A stretch of DNA of 64,000 nt from Cunninghamella blakesleeana. Its lineage: Eukaryota > Mucoromycota > Mucoromycetes > Mucorales > Cunninghamellaceae. This document shows positions 26,350-39,141 of this stretch, piece after piece. The position numbers were made by a program, and so were the translations under genes. Each line of letters begins with the position of its first letter. The stretch's first letter is position 1. Location: contig JAFCIZ010000005.1 in the NCBI GenBank assembly GCA_017871115.1, positions 3,713,501 to 3,777,500 on the forward strand, read 5' to 3'. A model generated the notes under the pieces. It was not told the origin of the DNA, made no database searches, and worked only from the letters and a program-made list of their open reading frames with translations.

Positions 26350-28517
26350 TTATTTTTTAGACCAATTACCCACCCAACGAGAAAAGAAACCGGGTTTACG
26401 TTGTTGTTGAGAAGTTGAATCATAATCATATTCATCATCTTCAAAATTCATATCAACCCCTTCTCCAGATGGATTTTCTGTTTTATTATTCCAATGAGAA
26501 GAAAGACCATCAAAACTAGGTCTAAAATCGAGCGATTGGCGAGGTATAGGATGATGATTACCATGATGATCAAAATGTTGATGATGGCGTTGAAATGTAG
26601 CCACATCCATTGATTTGCGACCTCCAAAAGCACTCCACCATGCCTTTTTCATTTCTTTTTCTTCAATTTGTCTTAGAGCTTCTAATGAACGATCATCAGT
26701 TGCTATGGATCGTCTAGGTGATGGTTCATTTATTGGATAAGGATCATGAGTTGACATATGATTACTATGATGGATATTATTATTATTATTATTATTATGG
26801 TGAAGATTCATGTTGGATATATCTGGTAATGTTGTATCATCTTGCTGTATATCTTCATTATTTAAAATAGGAGAATGAGATGATTTTTTAGCAGCCATAG
26901 CATTTCTTAAAGCAGTTGCCCGCAAGTAACCACCATCTGAGCTACAACGTTTTAATCTTGGACGCATGGAGTTAGACGAAGAAGAGGAAGAAGATGCATG
27001 ATTTGGTACTGAGGAAGAAGTAGCATCAGAATATGTATCTAAAGATAATCTACTAGGACGCACTTGATCTAGAGATTGTCTTGTTGGATAATCATCCAAA
27101 CCATAAGCTCTTCTTTCTAAAGAAGTTAAATAATTTTCATCCCCTTCATAATTTAAAACCCCATAACTGTACCCATCATGCTTATTATTATTATGACTAT
27201 GTTGAGATGTGATTGAATAAGAAGAAGAAGTTGTTGAAGATGATTCACCATAGTGATTATATTTTTGAAATGAAGAAGGTAAAGGAGGAAGAGGAGGTGG
27301 AGGAGTATTGATAATACTATCATCTGATGATTTAGAAGAAGCCAATTCAGGTACTTTTAGTTGTTGTTGGTATTGTTGAAGTTGATTATAACGAGAAGGT
27401 CTTCTATGAATATCAATAGAACTTGATCCTACACGATCTTGATCTAATGATAAACGAGTAGAAGTCATGTTTTTTCGTTGAAGAGGCGTAGGTGGTAAAG
27501 TAGATAAAGGGGGAATATCTAAAGCAGGAGAAGTGATTTTTCGTTTAGAATGAGATTTACCTTCAAAAACAGATGGTAAACTAGGTCGTCGCATTCTTTC
27601 TGCTCTATCATCTATTGCTGAAGAAGCCATTTGATTCTTTTTATTAGAAGAATATATAACATCCATGGATCGTCTTCCATCTTCGTATTGTGCCACCGCT
27701 GTCGAAGCTTCTCTATGTTGTTGAAGTGCTCCAAACGTTTCTAAAAGTTTCACTATTTCTATATGATGTTTTGCTGCCGCAATATCTAAAGGACGAGATC
27801 CATATTTATCTTTTACATCTACTTTGGCATCATTTCTTAATAATAATTCTACTATTTTACTACATCCATTTGCACAAGCTACATGTAGAGCCGTTGATCC
27901 TATGGCTCCAGCGACAGCTTGAGATTTATCAGCACTATGTTTCTTGGACCATCTAAATATTAAGAGAAAAATGACAATAAAAAAGAAAAAGAATATATAT
28001 ATAACTTAGTTGATCATTATTATATATTTATATAGAAAGCACGTGTATCATTATCAAATTAAGACGGAAATAAAATAATTATGTCAAATAAAAATAAAGT
28101 AAAATGAAATAAAAAAGGAGGAATTATTACCTTTGCGCATTCACCTGGGCACCTCTATCAATTAAATATTGAACCACAGCTATATTATTATCACTTATAC
28201 AAGCTAGTTGTAAAGGCATAAATCCATTCACTACAGAATCTATCGGCGCTCCATGATCTAAAGCAAATTTTACAAGACCTATATAAATGTATAATATATA
28301 TGAATACAATATATTATTATTATTATTATCATTGTTATTATTATTATTATCATTATTATTAATAATATAATAGTATTAGCTGATAAATAATTAAAACAGT
28401 CTTTTTTCATTCTTATTTCTTTAAAAAGTGATATACTTTACCAACATTACCAGTGGTTGCAGCCCAGTGTAAACCAAGAAGATAGTCTTTTGATTTATCT
28501 TTTTTATTATCGTGCAT
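26350..28517 (-). CDS. Ankyrin-repeat protein with long Ser/Asn-rich tail
   Basis: Three exons (28442-28517, 28131-28278, 26350-27952) sum to 1,827 nt, 608 aa. Four ankyrin repeats occupy about residues 12-140: GLHWAATTGNVG, then LDHGAPIDSVVNGFMPLQLA, QYLIDRGAQVNAQ, and ALHVACANGCSKIVELLL with AKVDVKDKYGSRPLDIAA. The remaining 450 residues are low complexity (Ser, Asn, His, Arg) with recurring basic motifs such as RRMRRPSLP and RRSIATDDRSLEAL, which look like phosphorylation sites, and end in a Trp-rich PGFFSRWVGNWSKK. No catalytic domain is visible. Probably a protein-interaction adaptor; function unknown. The ATG at 28517 gives the first ankyrin helix only a short lead-in. Confidence 0.85.
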
Positions 28518-31019
28518 TATAAATATATATGATATATGTATATGATGAATTAATGTATATATATGATATTTACTGAAAGGATGCTGATTGTTGTTGCTTT
28601 TAATATATATACAAAGTAGTAGCTGAAAGGAGAGGAGTGAGTACGAATTAATATAAAGATAAAATGGGGAATAGAAAGAAGAAAAAGAAAGAAAAGAAAA
28701 AAGAAAAAAGAAAATGAGTGTGAATATTTATTTTACTTGTAAAATAAAATATATATATATATATAAAAGTATTAAAAAATATCAATGAGAAAAAAATAAA
28801 TAGAAAAAAATAGAAAGAGGAGAAAGAGAAAAAGGGAGAAAGAGAGGAACTCAGTTCAATTTTATTTTATTTTTTTAAAAAAAGGCCGGCGTTTAAAATT
28901 TAAACTCGATGGATTGGACACCCTTTTTTTACTATAATTAAAAAAATAGGGATATTATAAAAATACAATCATTTCAATACCATATGTAAATATATAATAA
29001 AGATTATAATAATAATAATAATTTATATTACATATATTTTCATTTTTATTATTTTAATATAAATATAAAAGACTTTATGATAAAAAGAAAAAAAAAAAAA
29101 AAGAATTTGATTAATTTATTGAACTTGTAAAAATAGTATGCATAATGGAAATATGTATGTATATATTTTAATATTGCTAGATTTTAATAACTCAAAAGAA
29201 GAAGAAAGAAAGAAAAAATTAATTTGCTGATTTAATATTTGTCTTTTAAATCCATTTTTAGTTGTATATTTCTTGATATATATATATATTACCGTCCATC
29301 CTATTTAAATCAAATCATAGTATCAATGTTTAAAATAAAATAATACATTAACATTTCTTTTATATTTATTTTCTTGATATGTTTAAGGACCATTTCACTC
29401 TTAAAAATAGCATTATATATATTACATATGGATATCATCCTATTCAAATAAAATTAATGATAGAACAATATCAAAAAAAATAAAAGAGAGAATATGTTAT
29501 TTTACTAAAATTAAATATTCTTCATATGTCAATATCTATTATTTATCATTTTATTATGCGTTTCGATTTTTCATTTAAAAATGTAGATACCTTTAGCTTT
29601 GAAGTTACAAATATACCTTTTTTTTTTTTTCACAAGTTCATTCTATAAAAGTACAATAATTAAAAATTAAAAAATCGACATGAAAACAGAAATTATTAAA
29701 TGATCCTTACTTATATCAACATGATTAGTAATAGTACGGTTTTGTAATTCTTCATGAAGTAATAGATCCATATTTACATTAGCTATATCTAATAAGCATG
29801 TATATTTTCACTATATATTTAAGTCAAATTAAAAATAAAATAAAAACTTATTAGTATATATTATCTTTAGACATATAATACATAATGAAGTTAAAAAGAA
29901 TGAAAAAAAAGAAGGAATATTAATTGATAAATCTAATACAAACAATATATATCTCGTATCTTATTATATATATTATAAATTTCATATGTTGAAGGCTAGG
30001 TCTTCTGAGGATAGAATAAACAGTGCTTGCATTTGATTAATATTGACTATAATGATCCACAATTTGTATTACCCTTCGTCTAGTTCCCTTTTCACTATTA
30101 ATTATACGCATAATATAAACATATTCCCTTTCAGCTGAATCTTGCTGTCTAGTCACTTTTTTTTATTGAAAACTCTGCCGTTTTTAACGAAATAATATTG
30201 AGTTTTTTTTTTATTTTTATTTTATTTTATTTATATTCTTTGCTATTTTCTTCTATTTTCTTCTATTTTCTTCTATTATTTTATTTTTTTTATTTTCATT
30301 AGAGTTATTATATTTTGTCGATTTATCTTTGGAATTGATATCAAAATACTTTCCAGTATGTATTCAATCAAATTTAAGCTTTCTATCATCACTCTGAATA
30401 ACGGTTACTGGGAAACTCTCTGTTTTGCAAACTTTTTGATGACAATATTTGCCATTTTTATTCATTTTAAACTTTATCCTAAATTCAAAATTGTAATCTT
30501 CAGTTAATGTTTTAGATATAATTAAAATAAATTAACAAAATAGTGAAAGATAAAAGTAAGATATATGATTGGAAAAAAGCGGGCGTAGAAAATGCTTAAA
30601 AGCTGATTTTAAAATTTTATAATTTAACTCTGGTAACTTTTTTTAAACATAATTTATCCAAAACCTACTTTACTCACTAAATAAATATTAATTGCATAAT
30701 AGCAGATAATAAAGAAGTAATATTATAAAACATTCTTCAACAGTTCAAAAAAAAAAAAAAATGCAATAATACTTTGGAAGAACTATTTAAAAAAATAACT
30801 ACTTTGTAGCCAATTTTAGTCAAACAAAATATACACTATTTTTTTTATTAGATATTACAAAAATATTATTTTTTTTTCAAGTCAAATACATTTCATAAAA
30901 TATATACTTTGATTAATTATATTTTAAGAAAAGATAACATAAAAAAAAAATTTATTCAAATGGTTATATGTATTTAAACAGATTTTGATTTTTTAAAAAA
31001 AATAGAACAATCGATTTTT
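28518..31019. other. Gene-poor 2.5-kb gap with possible coding remnants
   Basis: Upstream of the ankyrin gene and downstream of the beta-flanking gene. Most is AT-rich and featureless (polypurine tract 28660-28860). Minus-strand stretches at about 30367-30510, 30049-30155 and 29718-29795 read as natural-looking protein of 20-50 codons and keep frame across a few stops, but no complete gene model can be built. Two similar CATCCTATT-containing segments lie near 29300 and 29437. Confidence 0.5.
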
Positions 31020-31955
31020 TTAAAGGAATTTAGAAATAAGAGCAGCGGCACCACCACCAGAAGATTTAGATCCGCCACCACCCATGAAACTACCTAAGAG
31101 AGCACCAACACCACCTGAGCTTTCCTTCTTTTCTTCACCTTGGGAGGCATAAAGTTTAAAAGCCATAGCAGCGGCAGATTTTAACATTTCAGATTGATCA
31201 GCGTTACCACCTTTACTACTTTGGCTTTTATATAATTTCATAGCTTCACCCATAGCTAAACCAATTAATTCAGAATTTCCTCCACCTTTACCACCACCTC
31301 CAGAAAACATCTTGAAAGCTTGGAGAGCAGCAGCGGAACCTAAATCGCGAGAAGAAGCACCAGTGTCATCACCTTGGTTATAAACACGGTCATGGGCAGC
31401 AGCAGCTTGGTGAACTTGTTCTTCTTTAATGGGTTTCTTTTTGTTAACTAATTCATCATCGTCATCATCATCATCATCTTTATCTAAAAATTTGGATAAT
31501 ACAGAAGAGAATACATTTCGGTCATCTATTTAAAGATAAAAAAAAGAAAGAAAAAAAAAATATTATTATCTATCCTTCTTATTATAATCCTCTTTTTTTT
31601 TTTGCCCTTATTACTATTATTACTATTAATATTATTAATATTATTAAATATTTACCATCGTCATCACCGTGTTGAGCAGCTAAACGAGCAGTTTCTTGCA
31701 CATCGGGCTTAGTATAAGGGTTTGAGTAAGGATTGGAGTAACCACCTTTATTAAAAAAATAAATAAGTAACGGGAATAAATAAATAAAAAAAAGTAAACA
31801 AATAACACGTATATTTCTTTTAAAAAATAATAATAAAACAACGCTCTTATTTCCCTCTTTTATAATTACTATTTCATTTTATTTTATTTTATTTTACCAT
31901 TTCCTCCACCTTGGTATGAGGCAGATTCACCACCTTGATATGAGTTTGCTGACAT
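31020..31955 (-). CDS. Beta-flanking (DUF7721-type) Gly/Ala-rich protein
   Basis: Three exons (31898-31955, 31656-31745, 31020-31525) sum to 654 nt, 217 aa. The N-terminus is Gly/Ser/Tyr-rich (YQGGESASYQGGGNGGYSNP), followed by a conserved helical core with AAAAHDRVYNQG, DLGSAAALQAFKMFSGG, LIGLAMGEAMKLY and MLKSAAAMAFKLYASQG, ending in a Gly/Ser-rich tail. Proteins of this pattern are widespread in fungi and annotated as beta-flanking or DUF7721; their function is not established. Codon choice has more C-ending codons than neighbouring genes, suggesting high expression. The second intron-exon boundary (31747) uses an AAG acceptor. An Asp run lies near residue 65. Confidence 0.82.
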
Positions 31956-34529
31956 ATTTTTTATTTAAAAGAATATTTTAATAAAAAGTAAAAAGAAAAA
32001 GAAAAAAAGAAAAAGAAAGAAAATTGAAACGTGAGCGTTTTTAAAAAAAAATAAAAAAATTAAAAATAAAATGGTACACATTTTTTTTTAAACACGAAAC
32101 GGCCTTGCAGATTTCGGCCAATCAAAATACTAGTTGTGTAACATCTTGGCTACTACTATATATTATAGCTTTTCCGTTACTGTACTATTTTATGATGACC
32201 TATTTTATTTTTATTTCCAAATATTAAAGCCCAATCAAATATTTAAGTTTTGATGAAACTTATGCAATCAGTTTTTTACTTTCTCATAACACACACCTTA
32301 TCTCATAAATTATATACACATGATAATTATGATCAACACAAAGTCAAATGGTCTTTATTTCTTATACGCTGTTTTATTTATTTTTTTGAAAAGAAAATAA
32401 AAAAGAATAAAGAGTAAAAGTGTATTTATATACACATACATGAATATTTTACTTTTTTAAATGATTGAAACGAATATAAAAGTCTTCGTCCTTGATTTTT
32501 TGGTGCATTACTATGGCCTTTTACCCTGCTTAAGGCAATTCTTTTTTCAAGTTCCGCTGGATTTTTAAATTAAAAATAAATAGCTGTGAGAGCATAAAAT
32601 AGGGTATTGCATATTTATTCATTTATTTTATAAAATAACTCTATATTATTTTAAACATTCAAGTATTTTCATAAATAATAGCCCAATTTACCTGAAATTT
32701 TAACAGAATAACTACATCATTACTTTCCATATTTTGACCTATTTTTATACGATATCATTGTATATATATGAATTTATTTAAAAAGTTATATTCAAATTAA
32801 ATAGCTATCTAAATTTAGGGAAAGTAAGCTGGATAGCATGAAATTTTAAAAAAGTTGCTAGCATAATCATATTCTCTCTATAGAATAATCTTTATAGAAT
32901 AATCTTGAACCTTTATGAATTTATTTAAAGAGCCATTTCCAAGTTAAATATCTTATTGATAGAAAATAATCCAAACAACTTGAAACTATGACAACTCTTT
33001 ATCTAATGATTTTAAATATTGGAAGACTGATTTAACTAGCCATGTTCCAACTGAATATTTATCTATTTACCATCATAATGCCATTCGATCTGAAATTTTA
33101 AAATAATATTTAATATAAACGAAGTAACCAATACGACGAAAATTAAAAGGGCCATACTACACACACTCTATGAACTTTTTTGGATCCTATAAAAGGAAAT
33201 TCGTACACATTACATATATTTTTTTATATAGAGACTCTTCATCATCTATCTATTAGTACTTGAAATAAAAAACAGAGGGGCAAAAAAAAAGAAAGAAAGA
33301 AATTGAGGAGTGGAAGAGTATTTATATTTTATAAAAAATCAACCAGTGTTTTTTTTTCGCATTAATTTTTATATTATTAAACGAATTATAGTCATTATAC
33401 AGAAGGTTATTACTTTTATTGCACATGTTCTTTTCATTAATTTATGTAAATTAATATGCATACTTTAATCTGATAAGCTAAACTGTATATATAGTTTTTT
33501 TTTGAACAGACTAAATAGATTTATTTGATCTTTTAATTATTTTGTATTTTCCTGGCGGCGTTTTTTTAAAAACTCTTGGTGAGTAGGAGTTCCTTTTTTA
33601 TGTTAATGTACTATTTTTATTATACATATATATAGTTACTGTTGTGTAATGAATTATTCTATAATACCACTTTGTTTGAATCAACAAAGTAGTTTTACTT
33701 GAAAATTCTGGTTAATCCTTTCTGATCTTTGTGGAATACCTTTTAAAATTTCTCGTTCATGACTGGTTGAAAGTATATTTTTATAAAATGATTTTAGCAA
33801 GACACGACGGATATTAGTGTTATCATACTATGTCATGCAAACGAGTTTCTACATTATTACTTTTTATCTTTTTATTATGTTTCTAATTTAACAGTAATTT
33901 AACGGGGAATAATGAGCCTTCAATAGCAATTCTTTTTTAATCTATTAAATATTCTCTTTTTTTTTTTTTAAACACTTGCTTGTAGGCTAAAATCAAGTTG
34001 GCAATCATTTGTTTTCTATTTTTTTTTAATGCATTTATTAATATATTTGAGCAAAAAATGAATAAACTAAAAAAAAAAGAAGGAAATAGAAAAAAAAAAA
34101 TTAAAAATCAAAAACTAATCATGATATCTTTTTTTATTTTATTTTTTTTAACATAACTTCGTATTAATAAAAGTCTATTACCAGTATTTAATATTAAAAG
34201 AATGTCAGCGTTACTGCTGTTACACCAATACTGACATCCCACAGTATAATAAATATAAGATAATGACTCTGTTTTATTAATTCAATTTATAAATACAAAC
34301 ATTTTATTGAATATAAAGTAACAAAAATAATACCTAATGTAATTTTCTTTGTAGCATAACCAATTTTATCAGTATGCCTATAAAAATATATCTATCGGGA
34401 TTTTAAAAATCTAACATAAATTTTTTTCATAAAAAATTTTTTTTGCTCTTTTACTTGTTATTTTATTTTATATTTTTATATAGTTGTATATTTAAATCTA
34501 TTTTTATGAATATATATTAAATAAAAAAG
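31956..34529. other. Gene-poor 2.6-kb gap with a decayed tandem repeat
   Basis: Divergent promoters of the beta-flanking and exonuclease genes at its ends. The centre (about 32680-33105) holds a degenerate repeat described separately. Exon-like stretches on the minus strand (about 33700-33830 and 33541-33600) could not be joined into an intact gene. Confidence 0.55.
32680..33105. repeat. Degenerate tandem repeat, unit roughly 110-146 bp
   Basis: The box (C/A)TGAAATTTTAA recurs at 32692, 32838 and 33089, with a weaker form at 32979. A second box starting TGAATTTATTTAAA and continuing to TTAAATA recurs at about 32768 and 32917 with roughly 80 percent identity over 38 bp, and a third, gapped copy is at about 33027. 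The order of boxes is preserved, so this looks like an old, decayed tandem duplication. It codes for nothing visible. Confidence 0.5.
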
Positions 34530-36972
34530 ATGCCTAAATTTCAACCACGGATTGTTCCAAAAAATATTCAGTTACATGATACTAATAAAAAGCAACATAT
34601 TACTTTTGATAATGACGATAATGATAATGAAAAACCAGTACTATTAGATCAAGAAAAAAAGCAAAATCCTATTCCACAAAATAAAAAAAATAATAAACGA
34701 TCCTTATTAGATTCTGATCAAAAACAAGTTAAAAAACCACGACAAGAAAATAGTAATAATAATAACAATAATAATAACAATAAAAGCACTACCACCAAGA
34801 ATAAAAAGACTAATAATAATAAAGTGAAAAAAGGTAAAGCGATCGGACTTCCTTATTTAAAAGAAGTCAAACAATCTTTCAAAACTTCTAAACCTAAACT
34901 TGATCATTTAACCAAAGAACAGCGGGAAGCTTTAGAGGAACAACGTGGATTAGCCAAACGGGAAGCCAATAGAAGGAAAAAAAAGGAAAAAAAGAAAGCA
35001 AAACAATTAGCACAAGTGGTAAATGGAACAGTTATCAAAAGATCAATTTTACACTTGACACCTACAAAATTAAATGAAAAAAAACAACACCCTTCAGTCA
35101 CTGAAATTAGACAATTTGCTCTATATTGTCTAATGGATGATAACCCACCTTCCTTTTGTCATATTACCAATCGAGATGTAGTCGAACATGTCGTTATCGT
35201 TTATGCTAGTGGATTAGATATTACTTATTTCGGCGCCCCCTCTAATCGTGAAAATGTTCCTTTTTCCATTGATTTATCCAAACTAACCTCAGCAGACGCT
35301 ATTGGGAAAGGGAATATGCCCTTTTTAACCTCTTCAGTTTTTGGCCATATGTTTATTACAAAAATTAGTGGTACAAAGGGTTTTCATTTGAATCCTACTT
35401 CTCAATTATTACAATCTCAAGTGACTAATACAAGAAAACGTCAGTTATATTTAGAAAGAAAGCAGAGTAAGTTTTGTATACATATATATAAATAAAGATA
35501 TATATATATATACATTATTTATTTATTAACCGTATTGCTTTATAGTGTTGGAAAAAGAGAATGTGGACAAGAATAAACTTTTTATTCTTGAATTAGAAGA
35601 ATTAAAAGCCTATGGGTACCCTATACCTTCATTTTTAGACGAATCCAGCACATTACCTGAAGGGTGGAAAGAAACAAGACCTGCTTTAGAACCTACAGAT
35701 AAAAAAAAATTAGTTGCTCTTGATTGTGAAATGGTATTGACTAAAACTGGGAGAGCTCTTGCTCGTGTATCTTTAGTAGATGAAGGTACATATATCAATA
35801 ATCATGATATATATATATTATTTATTATTTTAAAATAGTAATATTAATTATCCATTTTCTATTTCTTTTCTTTTCTTTTCTTTATTTTACTACTATAGAT
35901 GGAAATATATTATTAGATGAATATGTTAAGCCTGACGAACCAATTATTGATCATTTAACTGAATATTCTGGTATCACGCCTGAGTTGATGAAAGAAGCAA
36001 CCTGTTCATTACGACGTGCACAAAAACATATTCGTAAAATAGTCGATCATAATGTAATTTTAATTGGTCACAGTTTAGATTCAGATTTAAATGCACTACA
36101 AATAGCCCATCCTTATTGTGCTGATACATCTTTATTGTATGACAGTCATCGTGGACCACCTTATAAACCATCCTTAAAACAATTAGCAACTATATATTTA
36201 AAGAGAATGATTCAAGCTACCAATAAGGAAACAAAAGGGCATAATTCAGCAGAAGATGCTTTGGCTACTATGGACCTGTTTAAATTAAAAGTGAAGAATG
36301 GATTTATGTTTGGACGTAAAAAGAATGATATGGAAATGATTTTTGACCGGTTACAACGCCATCAAGTGCCAAAAAAGGGTATGATTTTAGAAAGTAACAA
36401 TGGAATTCAAACGTTTCAATCTGGTATGGGCGTTCATTATGAAAATGTAGCAACGGATGAAAAATTAACACAAGAATTGATTCATCATCTCTCATTAAAG
36501 GATCAAAACTTTATTTTGGCTAAATATGATAGTTTGAAGTTTAGAGATTTGGAAGATGATGATGTTCCACCTGTGGTAATATCTTCTGTAACAGTGGACA
36601 AAGTAAGGGCAAAAAAATTATCAATGTTTGATCAAAGTATAAAACAAATATACGATGAAGCCCCAAAAAATACAGCCATCGTTGTGATGGGTGGATTGGG
36701 TTATGTACCAAACTACACAAGGTAAAAAACAAAAATAAAATAATATGAATATATGGTAAAAACAGTAAAAAAATCATTTATTCATTGCTTTTTACTTTAT
36801 TTTTTATTTTAGATTATTGAAAAAATATAATAAATATAAAGAATTTATGCAATTACGTAAAACTGGTGAAGAAGATATAGAAGAAAAGACTTGGACAAAG
36901 GAAGATCAAGCAGAGTTAGAAATGGAAAGTAAAAAAGCTAAATTATCATGTACTTTTGTCACAATAAAATAA
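34530..36972 (+). CDS. Rex1/REXO-type DEDDh 3'-5' RNA exonuclease
   Basis: Four exons (34530-35466, 35546-35785, 35899-36721, 36813-36972) sum to 2,160 nt, 719 aa. A Lys/Asn-rich basic N-terminus suits nuclear or nucleolar localisation. The exonuclease domain starts with VALDCEMV (catalytic Asp and Glu at about 372 and 374), followed by DEYVKPDEPIIDHLTEYSGI, GHSLDSDLNAL (third Asp at about 455) and GHNSAEDALATMDL (His at about 507 and Asp at about 512). All four DEDDh residues are therefore present. A C-terminal fold around AIVVMGGLGYVPNYTR resembles the RRM-like tail of REXO5 proteins. Rex1-type enzymes trim 5S rRNA, tRNA and other RNA 3' ends. It is transcribed head-to-tail with the RING gene. 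Confidence 0.9.
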
Positions 36973-37330
36973 AATAAAGTAGATTATTCTCCTTAATAAA
37001 TAATAATAATAAAATAGGCAAATAGAATTGTTTTTTTTTTTTATGATTACTGGATTATATATTTTTTGCAAATCGTTGCTGCTTTTATAGCCTCCTCTTC
37101 CTCCTCCTCTCCTTAATTTTTCATAACTCCTAGAGTTGTCAATTCAAAAAAAAAAAAAAAATCAACTTAAAAAAAAATAAAGAAAACAAAAAAACTCCCT
37201 AGTTAAAAAAAAACATAAAGTTATTCTTTAAACTTGGTCTTTTTTTTTTTTCTCTCTCTTTCTTCCTTTTTTTCTTTTTCATTTAATCAACCACCACCGC
37301 CTCCTCATTAATTAATTTATTATTATTATT
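36973..37330. other. Short intergenic spacer, exonuclease to RING gene
   Basis: 358 bp, with A- and T-runs and a pyrimidine-rich leader (37240-37290) just before the RING gene ATG. No gene seen. Confidence 0.7.
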
Positions 37331-37677
37331 ATGTTTGATAAAGATTATCGTTTTAAAAAAATGCTATTATCAAATAGATTATGGAAAAAATCCATTAAAG
37401 AAGATGATAACAACAACAATAATAATAATAAAAGGATGACAAGGATGATGATGAATGATGATAATCCAAAGAATAATCACAATCATTCTTACATTAAAAA
37501 AAAAAAATCAAGAGATCAAGTCTCTTTAATGGAATCTAATTTTAGCAATTTAACTTATATATCTGAAATTCAATGGGACGATGAATTGGAACGGATTTCA
37601 CAACATGGTCAAGACCTTTCTGAAAATTGGTACCTTTTATTAGATAAGTTAGCCATTACTTTAAACAAGTTGGTAGG

Positions 37678-37716
<39 letters not shown>

Positions 37717-38212
37717 GCAGACCCAAAAAAAAGTCGGAATTTTAATTGTTATTTTTTTTAGACTTCACCTTTTGAAAATACCAATCGTGCTTCCTTACAT
37801 CAAATTCAAAAGTTTATTGAATATATCTTAAACGATAGAAAAACCTATGGTCATGAAAAAATATATCTAGAAAAATTACAAGGAGCTATTGAAAAATATT
37901 CTGTAAGTCGTAAAATTAAATAGCATTCTTAAATAAAAAGATATCAATAAGTATGTAGAGATAAACTCATAGGTCACACTTTTATAGGAATCGACTGATT
38001 TAAGAGACTGTGCTCAACAAATTTATGAATTAGAAAATGACCTTTACAATTATCGCCACACTCTTGATTTACAGCTTACATTTTTATGGAATACAAAACA
38101 AAAGGATCAAAGTATTGACCTGTGGAAAAAATATATTCATCAGTACCATGCTTCTATAAAACAAATGGAAACCAAATACATTGTAAGTGATGATAATAAT
38201 AAGGGTTGATTT

Positions 38213-38247
<35 letters not shown>

Positions 38248-39141
38248 TAGCCATTATATTGACTATAATTTTATATCCTTTTATACCCATAGAACTTATT
38301 GGAAAAATCAACCCCTAATCCAGATGAATATACTTGTTCTGTATGTTTTTGTGTTTTTACTAACCCAATTACCATTCATCCATGTTTACATACGTTTTGT
38401 AAAAGTTGCATACAAAAAGTTTATTGCAAATGTAATGCGAAAGAATGTAAATCTCCATGTCATGATACTGCTTCAAATCAATTATCAAGATTATCAATCA
38501 TTGAACAGGACCAAGACTATATTCAAGTTCCATCTAATTTTACGAAAACTCATCATCCATCACGACGCCCTTCTACAGCAAGTTCTTTATTAATATCATC
38601 AGATAATAATAGCCATATAAACAACACCAACCTTAATAACAATAATATAAACCAAGTTAATAATAATAATAGTGGTAACAAAGAAAATCAGTCACAACTA
38701 CAAAAACAACAGAGACGTAAATCTTCTTTTCAACGACTATCGTTTATGCCTCAATTTAAAACTAGCCTATATGATACTGCCTTATTAAAATGTGAGTGTA
38801 CCCAACCCCAATCTCAACCTTCATGCCGATGTCCACGTTGTCAAAGTACATTTGGTCCAGAAGATTGTACTTTTGCTATAGGATTAGATAATTTAATTCG
38901 TTTGTATTTCCCCCGTCAAGATCATGTATATCACAAGTATGAAGTTCGTCAAAAGCAATTAAAACGGAAATCAATTTTTAATTCTCTTTCTATCAAACTA
39001 ATGCCTTCTTCTTCTACTCCTCAACCTCGTCAACAACAAAAACGACAACAGTCATCATCAACTCAATTGACTTCTTTTTCTACTCCTTCTGCTTTATCAA
39101 CGATTTCTTCATCAAAAGGTATACTTGAAGGTCACAAGTAA
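37331..39141 (+). CDS. RING-finger protein with an inserted loop inside the RING
   Basis: Four exons (37331-37672, 37762-37902, 37988-38182, 38293-39141) sum to 1,527 nt, 508 aa. The first 225 residues are mainly helical with one Asn run; no named domain was recognised. The RING begins CSVC (C241, C244), then HPCLHTFCKSC (C257, H259, C262, C265). The last ligand pair CPRC (C406, C409) comes only 140 residues later, after a Cys-rich patch and a Ser/Asn/Gln-rich stretch. The tail is basic and Ser-rich. If the RING folds, the protein is an E3 ubiquitin ligase; substrate unknown. Alternatively the second half is a separate zinc-binding element. Confidence 0.78.
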
